A DNA stretch of 54,786 nucleotides from an uncultured Bacteroidia bacterium (lineage in GTDB: Bacteria; Bacteroidota; Bacteroidia; Bacteroidales; F082), in NCBI GenBank assembly GCA_902799345.1, contig CADBZW010000014.1, positions 1 through 54,786 on the forward strand, read 5' to 3'. Position 1 is the stretch's first letter, and each line of letters opens with the position of its first letter. Below are positions 28,787 to 37,700 of this stretch, piece by piece. The translations under genes and the position numbers were made by a program. The notes below the pieces were generated by a model. It had not been told where the DNA came from. It ran no database searches and saw nothing but the letters and a program-made list of their open reading frames with translations.

Positions 28787-31279
28787 TCACATCGGGTCCA
28801 CGTCAATCTGCACCTGAACGGCCTTGTATTCAGAGTTTTGCTGGAACAAACGGATTTGTTGGGCGATCAACTCCTTTACCTTTTGGGTATTGTAGTCGCG
28901 CCTAAACTTCACCATCATCTGTTTGATATACAAGTTCTTGACCCTTGAAACAACGGGGTATTCCGGACCAAGCAAGTCTTGCTTGAAGATAGGTCGCAGC
29001 ATAGACGCCAACTCTGCAGCGGCAGGGTTGAGTTTTTGGTAGTCCTGATGTTTTAATCGTATAAGTATCAAGCGATAAAAAGGCGGATAGCCAAACTGCC
29101 TGCGGATGACCATCTGCTTGTCGTAGAGGCCGCGGAAGTCGTTGCGCAACACGTCCTGAAGCACGGGATGCGCCGGCTCGTAGGTCTGGATGATGACCTT
29201 GCCCTGCTTGCCTTTGCGTCCTGCCCTACCCGCCACCTGGGCCATCAGCTGGAAACTGCGCTCGTGGGCACGAAAGTCGGGGAACGAAAGCATGTTGTCG
29301 GCGTTGAGGATGCCCACCACCTTCACCGAGTCGAAGTCCAAGCCCTTGGTGACCATCTGGGTGCCCACGAGGATGTTGGTCTCCTTGTCCTGGAAAGCCT
29401 CCAGGATGTTCTGGTAGTCGTTCCTCGATCGGGTGGTGTCGAGGTCGAGGCGGGCCACCTTGGCTTCGGGCATGACGAGGCTCAAATCCTCTTCTATCTT
29501 CTCCGTCCCAAAGCCGTGCATGCGGATATTGGTGCTGTGGCAGACGGGGCATTCCGTCGGCACGCTGGCCGTGTAGCCGCAATAATGGCAGCGCAGTACG
29601 TTCTGGCTCTTATGGTAGATGAGGCTCACGTCGCAGTTGATGCACTGCGGCACATGGTGGCAGTCGTCGCACTCAATACGCAGCGAGAAGCCACGTCGGT
29701 TTTGGAACAGGATGGTTTGATTATGCTCCTCAAAAGTCTCTTTCATCGCATCGAGCAAGGTGCTGCCGAAGTCGGCCTTCATGGTCTTGCGGCGTCGCTC
29801 CACGCGCATGTCGCTAAGAATGATTTCGGGCATCTGCACACCACCGTAACGCTCTGTAATCTCCACCAAGTGGTATCGCCCGTTCAAGGCATTGTAATAG
29901 CTTTCGTAAGACGGTGTGGCTGAGCCTAATACGATGTTGGCTTTGTGCATGGCAGCCAACACGATGGCGGCGTCGCGGGCGTTGTAGCGCGGTGCGGGGT
30001 CCACCTGTTTGAAGCTGCTGTCGTGTTCCTCGTCGACGATGATAAGGCCAATGTCGGAATAAGGCAGGAAGATGGCCGAGCGCGAGCCGATGATGATTTG
30101 TTGCTTCTGAGAGTGTGTCTGTTCAAAGTCGCTCACCTGACTCCACACCTCTACCCTTTCGTTGTTGCCGTAACGCGAATGGTACACGCCCAACCTATCG
30201 CCAAAATACGCCTTCAAGCGATTGATAATCTGCGCAGTAAGTGCAATCTCAGGCAACAGATAAAGCACCTGCCTCCCTTGATCGATGGCTTCTTTGATGA
30301 GCTTGATATAGATTTCGGTTTTGCCACTCGACGTCACGCCATGAAGCAATACGGGCTTGGCCTCTGCAAAGCCGTTCTGGATGCCGTCAAAGGCCTTCTG
30401 CTGCGCCTCTGTGAGTTGGATAGTGTCCACGTCGGTTTGCACCTTAAACTCCTTTAGGCGACTCACCTTGCGCTCGTAGACCTCGAAAACGCCTTTCTCC
30501 GCCATGGTTTTCAGGATGGCCGAAGTGGCGTTGGCCTTCTCCTGCAAGGTCTTTGCCAACACCTCGCTGTCGCAGTTGCCGCCGAGGGTGATGAAAGCCA
30601 GCAACACCTCCAATTGCTTATAGGCGCGCTTGGTCAACTGGTCCATCAGCTCCTGAAGCTTCGTTTCGTCACGATACTCACCCGCGAGCCTTACAAAGCG
30701 CTCATATTTGGCCTTGTATTTCTCGTTAAGCTCTTCCTCCATCACGAGGATGCCTTTCTCCATCATGCTGTGCACCAGCGGCATCACCTTTTTGAACCCG
30801 ATGATCTTGCTCACCTCGCTGATGGTGATTTTCGGCTTGATTTGCAAGGCTTCGACGATGAGGTATTCAAAGTCGTTCAAGGCCACGGAGTCGAGGACAT
30901 AATCGGGCGAGAGGGCCACGGTGGTCTCGCTACTCAGCTTCAAGGCGGAGGGCAAGGCGGATTGCATCACTTCACCGAGATGACACATGTAGTAAGTCTT
31001 CACCCATTCCCAAAACTTCAGTTGCTTACCGTTCACAATCGGCTGGGCATCGAGCAGACCCGTCAAATATTTCACTTCCACTGAAGGCACTTGCTCCGTC
31101 AGGCTCACGATGAGTCCCGACATGATTTTGGTCTTGCCGAACTGCACCACCGCCCTCTGCCCCACGCGCACCTGGTCGTTCAAGTCGAATGGCACACGAT
31201 AGGTGAAGGTGCCTGGCACGGGTATCGGAAGGAGAACCTCCGCGAACAAGGTAATTCTATCCGTTGAAGCCGAATCCAA
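28787..31279 (-). CDS. priA: Primosomal protein N' (replication restart helicase)
   Basis: The protein is 830 aa. The N-terminal 3'-DNA-binding domain ('FAEVLLPIPVPGTFTYRVP') is followed by a winged helix. The helicase core begins near 295 with Walker A GVTSSGKTEIYIK and has the DEEH box VDEEHDSSFK. The zinc region 'CDDCHHVPQCINCD..CHYCGY..CPVCH' has the paired cysteines typical of PriA. The C-terminal helicase lobe includes 'LVGTQMVTKGLDF' and 'QVAGRAGRKGKQG'. PriA reloads the replisome at stalled forks. It starts 27 bp after the T9SS plug-protein gene with no promoter visible between them, so the two are probably co-transcribed. Confidence 0.97.
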   Translation of the reverse strand: MDSASTDRITLFAEVLLPIPVPGTFTYRVPFDLNDQVRVGQRAVVQFGKTKIMSGLIVSLTEQVPSVEVKYLTGLLDAQPIVNGKQLKFWEWVKTYYMCHLGEVMQSALPSALKLSSETTVALSPDYVLDSVALNDFEYLIVEALQIKPKITISEVSKIIGFKKVMPLVHSMMEKGILVMEEELNEKYKAKYERFVRLAGEYRDETKLQELMDQLTKRAYKQLEVLLAFITLGGNCDSEVLAKTLQEKANATSAILKTMAEKGVFEVYERKVSRLKEFKVQTDVDTIQLTEAQQKAFDGIQNGFAEAKPVLLHGVTSSGKTEIYIKLIKEAIDQGRQVLYLLPEIALTAQIINRLKAYFGDRLGVYHSRYGNNERVEVWSQVSDFEQTHSQKQQIIIGSRSAIFLPYSDIGLIIVDEEHDSSFKQVDPAPRYNARDAAIVLAAMHKANIVLGSATPSYESYYNALNGRYHLVEITERYGGVQMPEIILSDMRVERRRKTMKADFGSTLLDAMKETFEEHNQTILFQNRRGFSLRIECDDCHHVPQCINCDVSLIYHKSQNVLRCHYCGYTASVPTECPVCHSTNIRMHGFGTEKIEEDLSLVMPEAKVARLDLDTTRSRNDYQNILEAFQDKETNILVGTQMVTKGLDFDSVKVVGILNADNMLSFPDFRAHERSFQLMAQVAGRAGRKGKQGKVIIQTYEPAHPVLQDVLRNDFRGLYDKQMVIRRQFGYPPFYRLILIRLKHQDYQKLNPAAAELASMLRPIFKQDLLGPEYPVVSRVKNLYIKQMMVKFRRDYNTQKVKELIAQQIRLFQQNSEYKAVQVQIDVDPM

Positions 31280-31306
31280 TTTTAAATCTTGATTTTTAAA
31301 TTTTTA

Positions 31307-32578
31307 TCAATGCGAGTTCACCGTGCAATAGCCAACCAACTCGTCGTAGCCTTTGAGGGTGTTGTAGTAATAGAAATACAACTTGTAGACATTGTTGGTC
31401 TCCCAATGGTTGCCAGCGGTCAGGTCGGTCTTCACCTCGCCGGTGCTGCGGTCGACGGTGGCAAACATGAAGTTGTAATAGCCTTGCTTGAGCACCATCG
31501 AGCAGGTATAGCCATGCAGGCGGTAGTCGTATTGCATCTTGTTGCTCTCGTTGAAGCACCAATCGTTGAGGGCACCCATGATGTAGAGGTCTTCATGCGT
31601 CAGCGGAGCCTCGCTCTTATAGAAGAAGTTGACGCGGCAATAGTCGGCCTCAGTGGCGTTGTCGAGGTCTTCATTTTCGACATAGATGTACTTCTCACCA
31701 TGGATGTCCTCATAGGAGGCGTAAGCCTTCCTCGCCCGCGATTCGCAAGTCGAAATGTCGATTTCGAACGACTCATCGGTTTGACGGATATGGGCCAGGT
31801 TTTCCGACTGGAAATAGAAGTTGCTCGTGTTGAAGCGTCGGTATTGGTTGGTGGCCTCAAACACCGTCTGCGGGTGATGTTCAAAAGAAATGTAATCGGG
31901 ATAGACATAGGTAGGCTGCAGACCTTCGGCGACATTGTCCCAACGTCCATTCTGACGGATCGTCAAATGGCTGAACTGCTGTGTATTGCCTGTCAAGTAA
32001 TTGTTCATAGTAACCTTGACGTTGAGTTGCTGATGCGTATTGGTGAGCGACAAATCGTCGGGATAACGCGGCACGACGGCACCTACATGGGCTTTTTCGT
32101 TGAACACCATGAACCTCCGTGTGAAATAGAGGTCGTTCATGTCGTCGCCAAAGACGATGAGGAGGTAGTTGCCCGAGAGGAGGGGCATCATGTCGGCTTT
32201 CGGAAACTTCAGCTGGTAGTTGACATAGGGTATCAAGGTGTTGCGCGAAAAGGCGTAGTCGTCAAGGCGGTCGGACTCAAAACCCGAGGCATATTGTATG
32301 CGTTGGATTTCGGTAGGCTGCCAGTCGTGGCTGCAATGGATGAAGGTGTAGTTGAGCACCTCGCCCTCGCCGTCGATGATGTCGAACGACAGCGTAAGGC
32401 GCTCCACCATGTCGTCGATTGGGATGATAGGATCGCTCAGTTGGTCGCCATCGGCAAAAAGTTGCACGGTCTGCACTCCAGGCTTGTAGTTGAGGTTGCC
32501 ACAGGGCAGGCCGAAGTCCTGGGCAAATAAGCCTGATGCACAAAACACTAATAATATAAACAAGGTGACTTTTTTCAT
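31307..32578 (-). CDS. Type IX secretion system plug protein (former DUF5103)
   Basis: The protein is 423 aa from the ATG at 32578, which opens a clean signal peptide (MKKVTLFILLVFCASGLFAQ). An ATG at 32626 lies inside the terminator palindrome and is rejected. The body matches the DUF5103/T9SS plug family: 'FGLPCGNLNYKPGVQTVQLF', 'LTLSFDIIDGEGEVLNYTFIHCSHDWQPTEI', 'YVNYQLKFPKA', 'SGNYLLIVF', 'RRFMVFNEKAHVGAVV', and 'DLYIMGALNDWCFNESNKMQYD' near the end. In Flavobacterium the plug protein closes the SprA translocon from the periplasmic side when PorV is not bound. It precedes priA. The -7 box TACCTTTG lies at 32596-32603. Confidence 0.88.
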   Translation of the reverse strand: MKKVTLFILLVFCASGLFAQDFGLPCGNLNYKPGVQTVQLFADGDQLSDPIIPIDDMVERLTLSFDIIDGEGEVLNYTFIHCSHDWQPTEIQRIQYASGFESDRLDDYAFSRNTLIPYVNYQLKFPKADMMPLLSGNYLLIVFGDDMNDLYFTRRFMVFNEKAHVGAVVPRYPDDLSLTNTHQQLNVKVTMNNYLTGNTQQFSHLTIRQNGRWDNVAEGLQPTYVYPDYISFEHHPQTVFEATNQYRRFNTSNFYFQSENLAHIRQTDESFEIDISTCESRARKAYASYEDIHGEKYIYVENEDLDNATEADYCRVNFFYKSEAPLTHEDLYIMGALNDWCFNESNKMQYDYRLHGYTCSMVLKQGYYNFMFATVDRSTGEVKTDLTAGNHWETNNVYKLYFYYYNTLKGYDELVGYCTVNSH

Positions 32579-32595
32579 CGTATTGGTATTTGGTG

Positions 32596-32603
32596 CAAAG
32601 GTA
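32596..32603 (-). promoter_or_regulatory. -7 box TACCTTTG for the T9SS plug/priA operon
   Basis: It ends about 17 bp before the ATG at 32578. The place where a -33 TTG should lie is occupied by the palindromic terminator at 32606-32639, so the promoter and the upstream terminator abut. Confidence 0.6.
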
Positions 32604-32605
32604 AT

Positions 32606-32639
32606 AAAAAAGTAGAGACGGTGCATGCACCGTCTCTAC
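32606..32639 (-). terminator. 28-bp perfect palindrome plus T6: terminator of greA-HIT operon, copy 2 of the module
   Basis: Minus-strand arms GTAGAGACG and CGTCTCTAC enclose the self-complementary core GTGCATGCAC (palindrome 32612-32639), followed by six T (32611-32606). It lies 20 bp after the stop of the HIT gene. Arms, the preceding TT and the TTTTTTAT tail are identical to the copy at 644-677. Only the core differs, and it stays palindromic. Confidence 0.82.
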
Positions 32640-32659
32640 AAAACCTATACCAAGAGGTA

Positions 32660-33052
32660 TTACAGATTCTCCACAATGCGTTTCTGCACCTCACGGAACT
32701 CCTCATCGCTCATGTGGACATGTTCTTTCTTGAAGTCCATGTCGCCTTCCTGCGAGATGGGGATGAGGTGGATGTGGGCATGGGGCACTTCCAAACCGAT
32801 GACGGCCACGCCAATGCGTTTGCAGGGGACAGCCTTCTCGAGGGCCTTGGCCACTTTCTTGGCGAAGACCATCATGGCCCCGATTTCGTCGTCTTCAAGA
32901 TTGAAGATGTAGTCGTCTTCGCGTTTGGGGATCACCAGGGTGTGACCTACGGCCACGGGGTTGATGTCCATAAAAGCGAAGAAGCGTTCGTCCTCGGCAA
33001 TCTTATAGCAAGGGATTTCCCCTTTCACGATTCTTGAAAAGATGGTAGCCAT
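32660..33052 (-). CDS. HIT family nucleotide-binding hydrolase (HinT-like)
   Basis: The protein is 130 aa and close to full-length HinT. It contains 'TIFSRIVKGEIPCYKIAED' at the start, 'FMDINPVAVGHTLVIPK' in the middle, and the histidine triad HAHIHLIP at residues 91-98. Family members hydrolyse purine nucleotide phosphoramidates or act on aminoacyl adenylates in the cytosol. It starts 12 bp after the stop of greA and shares its promoter, as often seen in Bacteroidota. A strong palindromic terminator ends the operon. Confidence 0.94.
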   Translation of the reverse strand: MATIFSRIVKGEIPCYKIAEDERFFAFMDINPVAVGHTLVIPKREDDYIFNLEDDEIGAMMVFAKKVAKALEKAVPCKRIGVAVIGLEVPHAHIHLIPISQEGDMDFKKEHVHMSDEEFREVQKRIVENL

Positions 33053-33064
33053 AGCGATAAGTAT

Positions 33065-33538
33065 TTAACGTGAGATTTCCATGATTTCGAACTGCACCTT
33101 GCCAGCGGGCACCTGAATCTCGGCGATGTCGCCCACCTGCTTACCCAGCAGGCCTTGGCCGATGGGCGAGTTGATGGAGAGTTTGCCTTCCTTGAAGTTG
33201 GCTTCCTTCTCAGGCACGATGGCGTAGGACATCATCATACCCGACTTGATGTTCTTGATTTTCACATTCGAGTAAAGCAGCACCTTTGAATTGTCCATCT
33301 TCGACTCGTCGAGGATGCGGGCATTGAAGATCAAGTCTTGCAATTCTGCGATCTTGGCTTCCAGCAGGCCTTGGGCTTCCTTGGCGGCGTCGTATTCGGC
33401 ATTCTCTGAAAGGTCGCCTTTGTCGCGTGCCTCTTGGATGGCCAGCACGATACGCGGACGTTCGCGCAAAATCAGGTCGTCAAGCTCGTCTTTCAGTTTC
33501 TGTAACCCCTCTGGGGTAAAGTATTTAATCTCTGACAT
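33065..33538 (-). CDS. greA: Transcription elongation factor GreA
   Basis: The protein is 157 aa from the ATG at 33538, the family's normal length. A longer frame upstream would run through the leader hairpin. The N-terminal coiled coil (residues 1-75) has 'YFTPEGLQKLKDELDDLILRERP' and the tip 'ARDKGDLSENAEYDAAKEAQG' with the acidic Asp/Glu pair that triggers RNA cleavage in backtracked polymerase. The C-terminal FKBP-like domain includes 'YAIVPEKEAN', 'SINSPIGQGLLGKQVGD' and 'FEIMEISR'. It is first in an operon with the HIT gene. Its leader contains a hairpin followed by T6. Confidence 0.95.
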   Translation of the reverse strand: MSEIKYFTPEGLQKLKDELDDLILRERPRIVLAIQEARDKGDLSENAEYDAAKEAQGLLEAKIAELQDLIFNARILDESKMDNSKVLLYSNVKIKNIKSGMMMSYAIVPEKEANFKEGKLSINSPIGQGLLGKQVGDIAEIQVPAGKVQFEIMEISR

Positions 33539-33570
33539 AGTTAGTACTTTTGATTTCAAAACAGGTTGCA

Positions 33571-33600
33571 AAAAAGAGACCCTTACCGAAATAAGGGTCT
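33571..33600 (-). terminator. Hairpin plus T6 in the greA leader (attenuator or porV terminator)
   Basis: The minus strand reads AGACCCTTA, loop TTTCGG, TAAGGGTCT, then C and TTTTTT. It lies 54 bp after the stop of the PorV-like gene but downstream of a -7 box (33618-33625) and 33 bp before the greA ATG. Transcripts starting near 33612 must pass through it before reaching greA. Confidence 0.82.
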
Positions 33601-33617
33601 TCTTTTGTTTGCGACTG

Positions 33618-33625
33618 CAAAGATA
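33618..33625 (-). promoter_or_regulatory. -7 box TATCTTTG for the greA-HIT operon
   Basis: It matches the Bacteroidota consensus exactly. It lies about 80 bp before the greA ATG and about 18 bp before the leader hairpin. Confidence 0.65.
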
Positions 33626-33653
33626 CAAAATTATTTCCGAACTGGTAGCAGTT

Positions 33654-34754
33654 TTAGAAAATAAATCTTGCGCCCACGCTGTGCGTTCCGTTGAAGACGA
33701 AGGTGTCTCTGTAGGAATAATCGAAGGCGAGCTTCATGTTCTCGTTCTTCTTCGACAGCGGCACTTGCACCGAGACACCGGCGCTGAGGCCTCTGTTGAT
33801 GTTCATGCAGTTGTCGTCATCAACGATACCTGACTTCCAATAGTTCTTGGTCCAGATACCCTTTTCGTAGGTGTAGCCAGCGCGGATCATGAACCAGTCC
33901 TTCCAAGCATACTCCAGACCGAGTGTGAATTGGTCGTTGGTGAAGGAGTTGGAGGAGTAGTTACCGGCCAACGTGATTCTGTTCACATCAGCGAACAGGA
34001 AGTCGTAGGCGGCAGCGATGCTCAACTGGGTGGGCAATTCGAAGTCGTCGACACGTTGCACCATGGTGAACTGCTGCGAGCTGCCCTCGGTGAGGAAGGC
34101 TCTGAGGGCGAGACCGTCGCCCGAGAACTTCATGGTGGGTCCGATGTTCTTCAGCGTAACGCCAAAGTGGATGTTGTCATAAGGGCCAGTCACATACTGG
34201 ATGGCAGCGTCGATAGCGACACCGACACCACTCATGTCCTTGATGGACTCGCTGATGATCTTCAAGTTGACGCCGCCGCTGATGCTGTTGGAGAACGACT
34301 TGGCAAAGCACAAGTTGATGTTCATCAGGTTAGGCTTAAACGTACCATCAGTACCTGGATCGGGGTGTTGCGTCGTAGTGATGTCGATCGAGCCGATGCT
34401 GAACGACATGAACGAGAGACCCAGCACGCTGGATTCACCCACGCGGGCCAAGACACCGAACGAGGAGATTCTCGTGTCGTTGCCGATACCCTGCAACCAT
34501 GTGGTATGGGTGAAGTTAACATCCAAGGTATGGCATGAGGTAATACCAGCGACATTGCCGAAGATGGCGTCCAAACCATGCACGCTCGACATACCGGCAT
34601 TGCCCCAGCCCGAAGACGCGGCCCACGGGTTGATCAACAACTCGGAAGCACCAGCCTGTCCTGAACGGTCTTTATTTCCTGCAAATGCTTGAGGAGCACT
34701 TAATCCCAAAAGGATTACGAAGCTCAAGGCAATATATCTAAATGATTTCTTCAT
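33654..34754 (-). CDS. PorV/PorQ family outer-membrane beta-barrel protein
   Basis: The protein is 366 aa with a signal peptide (ends QAFAG). The mature N-terminus shows the family opening 'GASELLINPWAASSGWGNAGMSS..GLDAIFGNVAGI', followed by alternating amphipathic strands, 'MNINLCFAKSFSNSISGGVNLKII', and a C-terminus ending in aromatic 'SVGARFIF' typical of barrels. PorV relatives (FadL-like barrels) carry T9SS cargo from SprA to the attachment complex. This copy is the third gene of an operon after a TonB receptor and a 1509-aa exoprotein (gaps of 37 and 36 bp), so it may serve that exoprotein rather than act as the general shuttle. Confidence 0.82.
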   Translation of the reverse strand: MKKSFRYIALSFVILLGLSAPQAFAGNKDRSGQAGASELLINPWAASSGWGNAGMSSVHGLDAIFGNVAGITSCHTLDVNFTHTTWLQGIGNDTRISSFGVLARVGESSVLGLSFMSFSIGSIDITTTQHPDPGTDGTFKPNLMNINLCFAKSFSNSISGGVNLKIISESIKDMSGVGVAIDAAIQYVTGPYDNIHFGVTLKNIGPTMKFSGDGLALRAFLTEGSSQQFTMVQRVDDFELPTQLSIAAAYDFLFADVNRITLAGNYSSNSFTNDQFTLGLEYAWKDWFMIRAGYTYEKGIWTKNYWKSGIVDDDNCMNINRGLSAGVSVQVPLSKKNENMKLAFDYSYRDTFVFNGTHSVGARFIF

Positions 34755-34790
34755 GATAATAAGTTATTTTCGGTTAGCAATTACATTGAA

Positions 34791-37700
34791 TTAGAATGTG
34801 TTCAGGTCAACCATACGCATGGCACCGAAGAACTTGATGACTCTCTCGCCGCCGCTGGTCAGATCCTTGATGTGAATCAGGTAGAAGCCACTAGCAACAG
34901 GAGTGTTAGCGAAGTTCGTGAGGTCCCAATCGATGTTCGGGCTGTCGTTGTCCTTGCGGAACTGACGCACCTTAGTACCACTCAAGGTGTAGATGGAAAC
35001 CACGCACTTGGTAGGCAGGTTACAAATCTTCACCCTGTTGGTGAGTGCATTGCCCTCGTAGCTGTCGTAGGCATAGTAAGGATTAGGCACCACAGTGATG
35101 AGGTTAAGGTCGCTTTCGGTCTTGGCTTCATCATTAACCAACGGATCCCAACCTTCAATGGTGAACTGGTACTTCGGGTTGAGGTCGTTAATCATCAGGT
35201 CCTCGTTGGGTGTCTGAAGGGCATGACCATAACCAGGAGCATAAGGCTTGGCGATACGGATGCGGATGCGGCAGTCATTGCCATTAGGCAACCATTGCAC
35301 GCCTTCAATACCCATCGGCATACCGATCCATTCCACCAGCTTGTAGAGGTTGGTGAGGATGTTTCTAGCAGTACCAATATTCGTCAAGCCATCGGCAAAC
35401 TTATAGGTGTTGTACAGCAATTGGCCGCCGTCGTAACCGAAGTTCTTCACGTTATGATAAGGTGAGGAAGCAATCAGTTGGATGGAGTCCATACGCCACA
35501 CATAGACGAAGTGTTTACCACCAAACACAGGCTCACTATTAGCGCCACGATAGATGGCTTCATCGTAAAGCTGCGAGGATTCACCATACAGCTGTTCAAC
35601 GGTAGCCTGCTTCAACTTGGCAGGATTGAACTTCATGTCGCGACCACCCATATCACCAAGGTAAGAGTCCTCACCATAGGCAACATTCAAACGGGCACCC
35701 GTTTCAACGTCGATGACATAACCCGGGAACCAGCCCATACCGTCTTCAGCAATGTAAGCGGGGTTTTTGGGATCGGACGTGTTGGGTGTGTGTCTGGGAT
35801 CACTTGCAGGATAATCTTCACAAGTCTTACCAGCGGGGTCGATGGAGGCATGTTTACGCATGAAGAAGCGTTCCGCGCCACCTTCAGCGAGGTTCTTGTC
35901 GCCGCTCATCTCGATGACGGGGCAGCGGCTCCACTTGGAGGTATCGGAGGTGAACACGATATCGACACTAGCCGTCTGAGCGAAGGCCGACGTAGTACGT
36001 GAGGTAGCGGAGTAGAGCGGACCTGGGTCTTCGGCAGCGTTGTTCTTCCAAATCGAAGTGAGCAGTGCGGGAGCCCAAGTACGATTGGCAATCTTCTCGA
36101 AGTTCTCAGTCGGGTCCCAAGGCTTGGTAGTCTTACCCGTCTCAGCACGGCACTCATAGTCATTATACTCGGGGTTGTCAATTGAGGCATAGGAGCCAGA
36201 ACGGATCCAGTTCAGGTAGGAGTCGGAGACATCGACGTCGCGGATACCATCCAACCAAACTTGCGAAGGATCATCGAATTCAATGGATGAGGTGATAACG
36301 CCATTGTTGGGGGCGATAACATCATAGTAATCATGCCAGTTGTCGGGGTTCTCCGGACTCGGGTCGGGATCGCTCGGAGAGGCATCGAAGTATTTACCTA
36401 CCCAAACACGACCGATGTCGTAAGGTTGAGCAATGGTGATAGAGATACCACGATCGATGAACATCTGTTCATTCTGGTAAATGGTCGTTGTATCACTCTT
36501 AATAGTATCGGTAGGCTCATCGAGGTCATGCAAGTACCAATGGCTCACCATACGAGCAGCGGAGTCGCCCTTCAATTCAGCATTGCCGGTGACGTTATGC
36601 GTGTACTTCTCAACCATCTCGCCGAACCACAGTTCGTAGCGGTGCGACTTCACATTCAACGGGTCAACGATCTTCACGTTGATAGGACCAAATCCAGCCT
36701 TGTATTCAGGATGGTAGGCAATCGGGTAGTTGGGGTTACCGAAGCGGCAGGTGGTGTCGTTGGCCATCTTCACATTACCGTTTTCGTCAAACAGGATGCT
36801 ATTGACGGTCTCATCGCTAAGTTCAAGTTCATTGCCGCCGTTACCCACACCAACCAGACGGGTCACTGCCGGGCTGTCGCCATAGGTGGCTCTCAGCACC
36901 GTGCCGTTGACGGTCTTATGCGGGATAGCGGAGTAGCACTGGATGTTCTTTCTGCCTTCGAGGTAGGGCTTCTTTTGGCCTTGGAGGCCAGCGATGTCCT
37001 CTTGGCTGTAGGGCAGATAGTTATTATAGGAGTAAGCCACTGCCATATAATAATAGGTCTTATGGTTCACCAGGTTCGGGTTGTCGCCCGTGGCGAACTT
37101 ATCTTCAGTGATTACGAAGCTATGGGTGATACCTGCATCACCGCCATCGACCTTCAGCTTAGGCACATTGGCTTGCAGTGACTCATCGTATTCGTAGTTC
37201 ATCAGGCGGGTCACGCCATTACGAACGTCGCATTGGAACACCAGACGAGCCTTGTCGGTGTTGTTGAGTTCGTCGGCACCGACTTCTTCGTTGGCAAGCT
37301 GATACACCTTGTAGCCTTCGAAGCGATAGTATCTATCATAGGGGTGCTCGATGTTATCGTGGCCATTGACAATGAGGATGGTGGTGTCGTGTCCGTTATG
37401 AAGCGTGCAGTTGATAGTGTCATAGGTGTCAATGCTCTCGAAGTAAGAGGTCGGAATCTCAGGGTCGAGTTCATTGTAACCTTCCTTATAGTTATTGGAA
37501 ATAGGAGTATTCGACAGATAGACGATGAGTTGTTGGTCAAGCTCGCGGATGGTCAGGTCAGGAGCGTTAGGACCGTCGATGACCTTAAAGCAGTTGTCGA
37601 ACAAGGCTTGGCACTTGTCGTCGACCACGCGCAGCAGCTCGACGGAAGCCCAGGCGCCGCCTGAAGTGGCACGAGCCCACGGCACACCAAAGGTGATGTA

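Noticed and set aside
31289-32530. 413-codon open frame antisense to the T9SS plug gene
   Set aside because: It shows only complement-strand codon bias. The plug protein on the other strand has a signal peptide and family motifs.
32579-32626. Upstream ATG at 32626 for the plug protein
   Set aside because: It lies in the terminator palindrome and upstream of the -7 box. The ATG at 32578 opens a clean signal peptide.
33539-33628. Upstream start at 33628 for greA
   Set aside because: It would translate the leader hairpin and add 30 residues not found in GreA. The ATG at 33538 gives the normal length.
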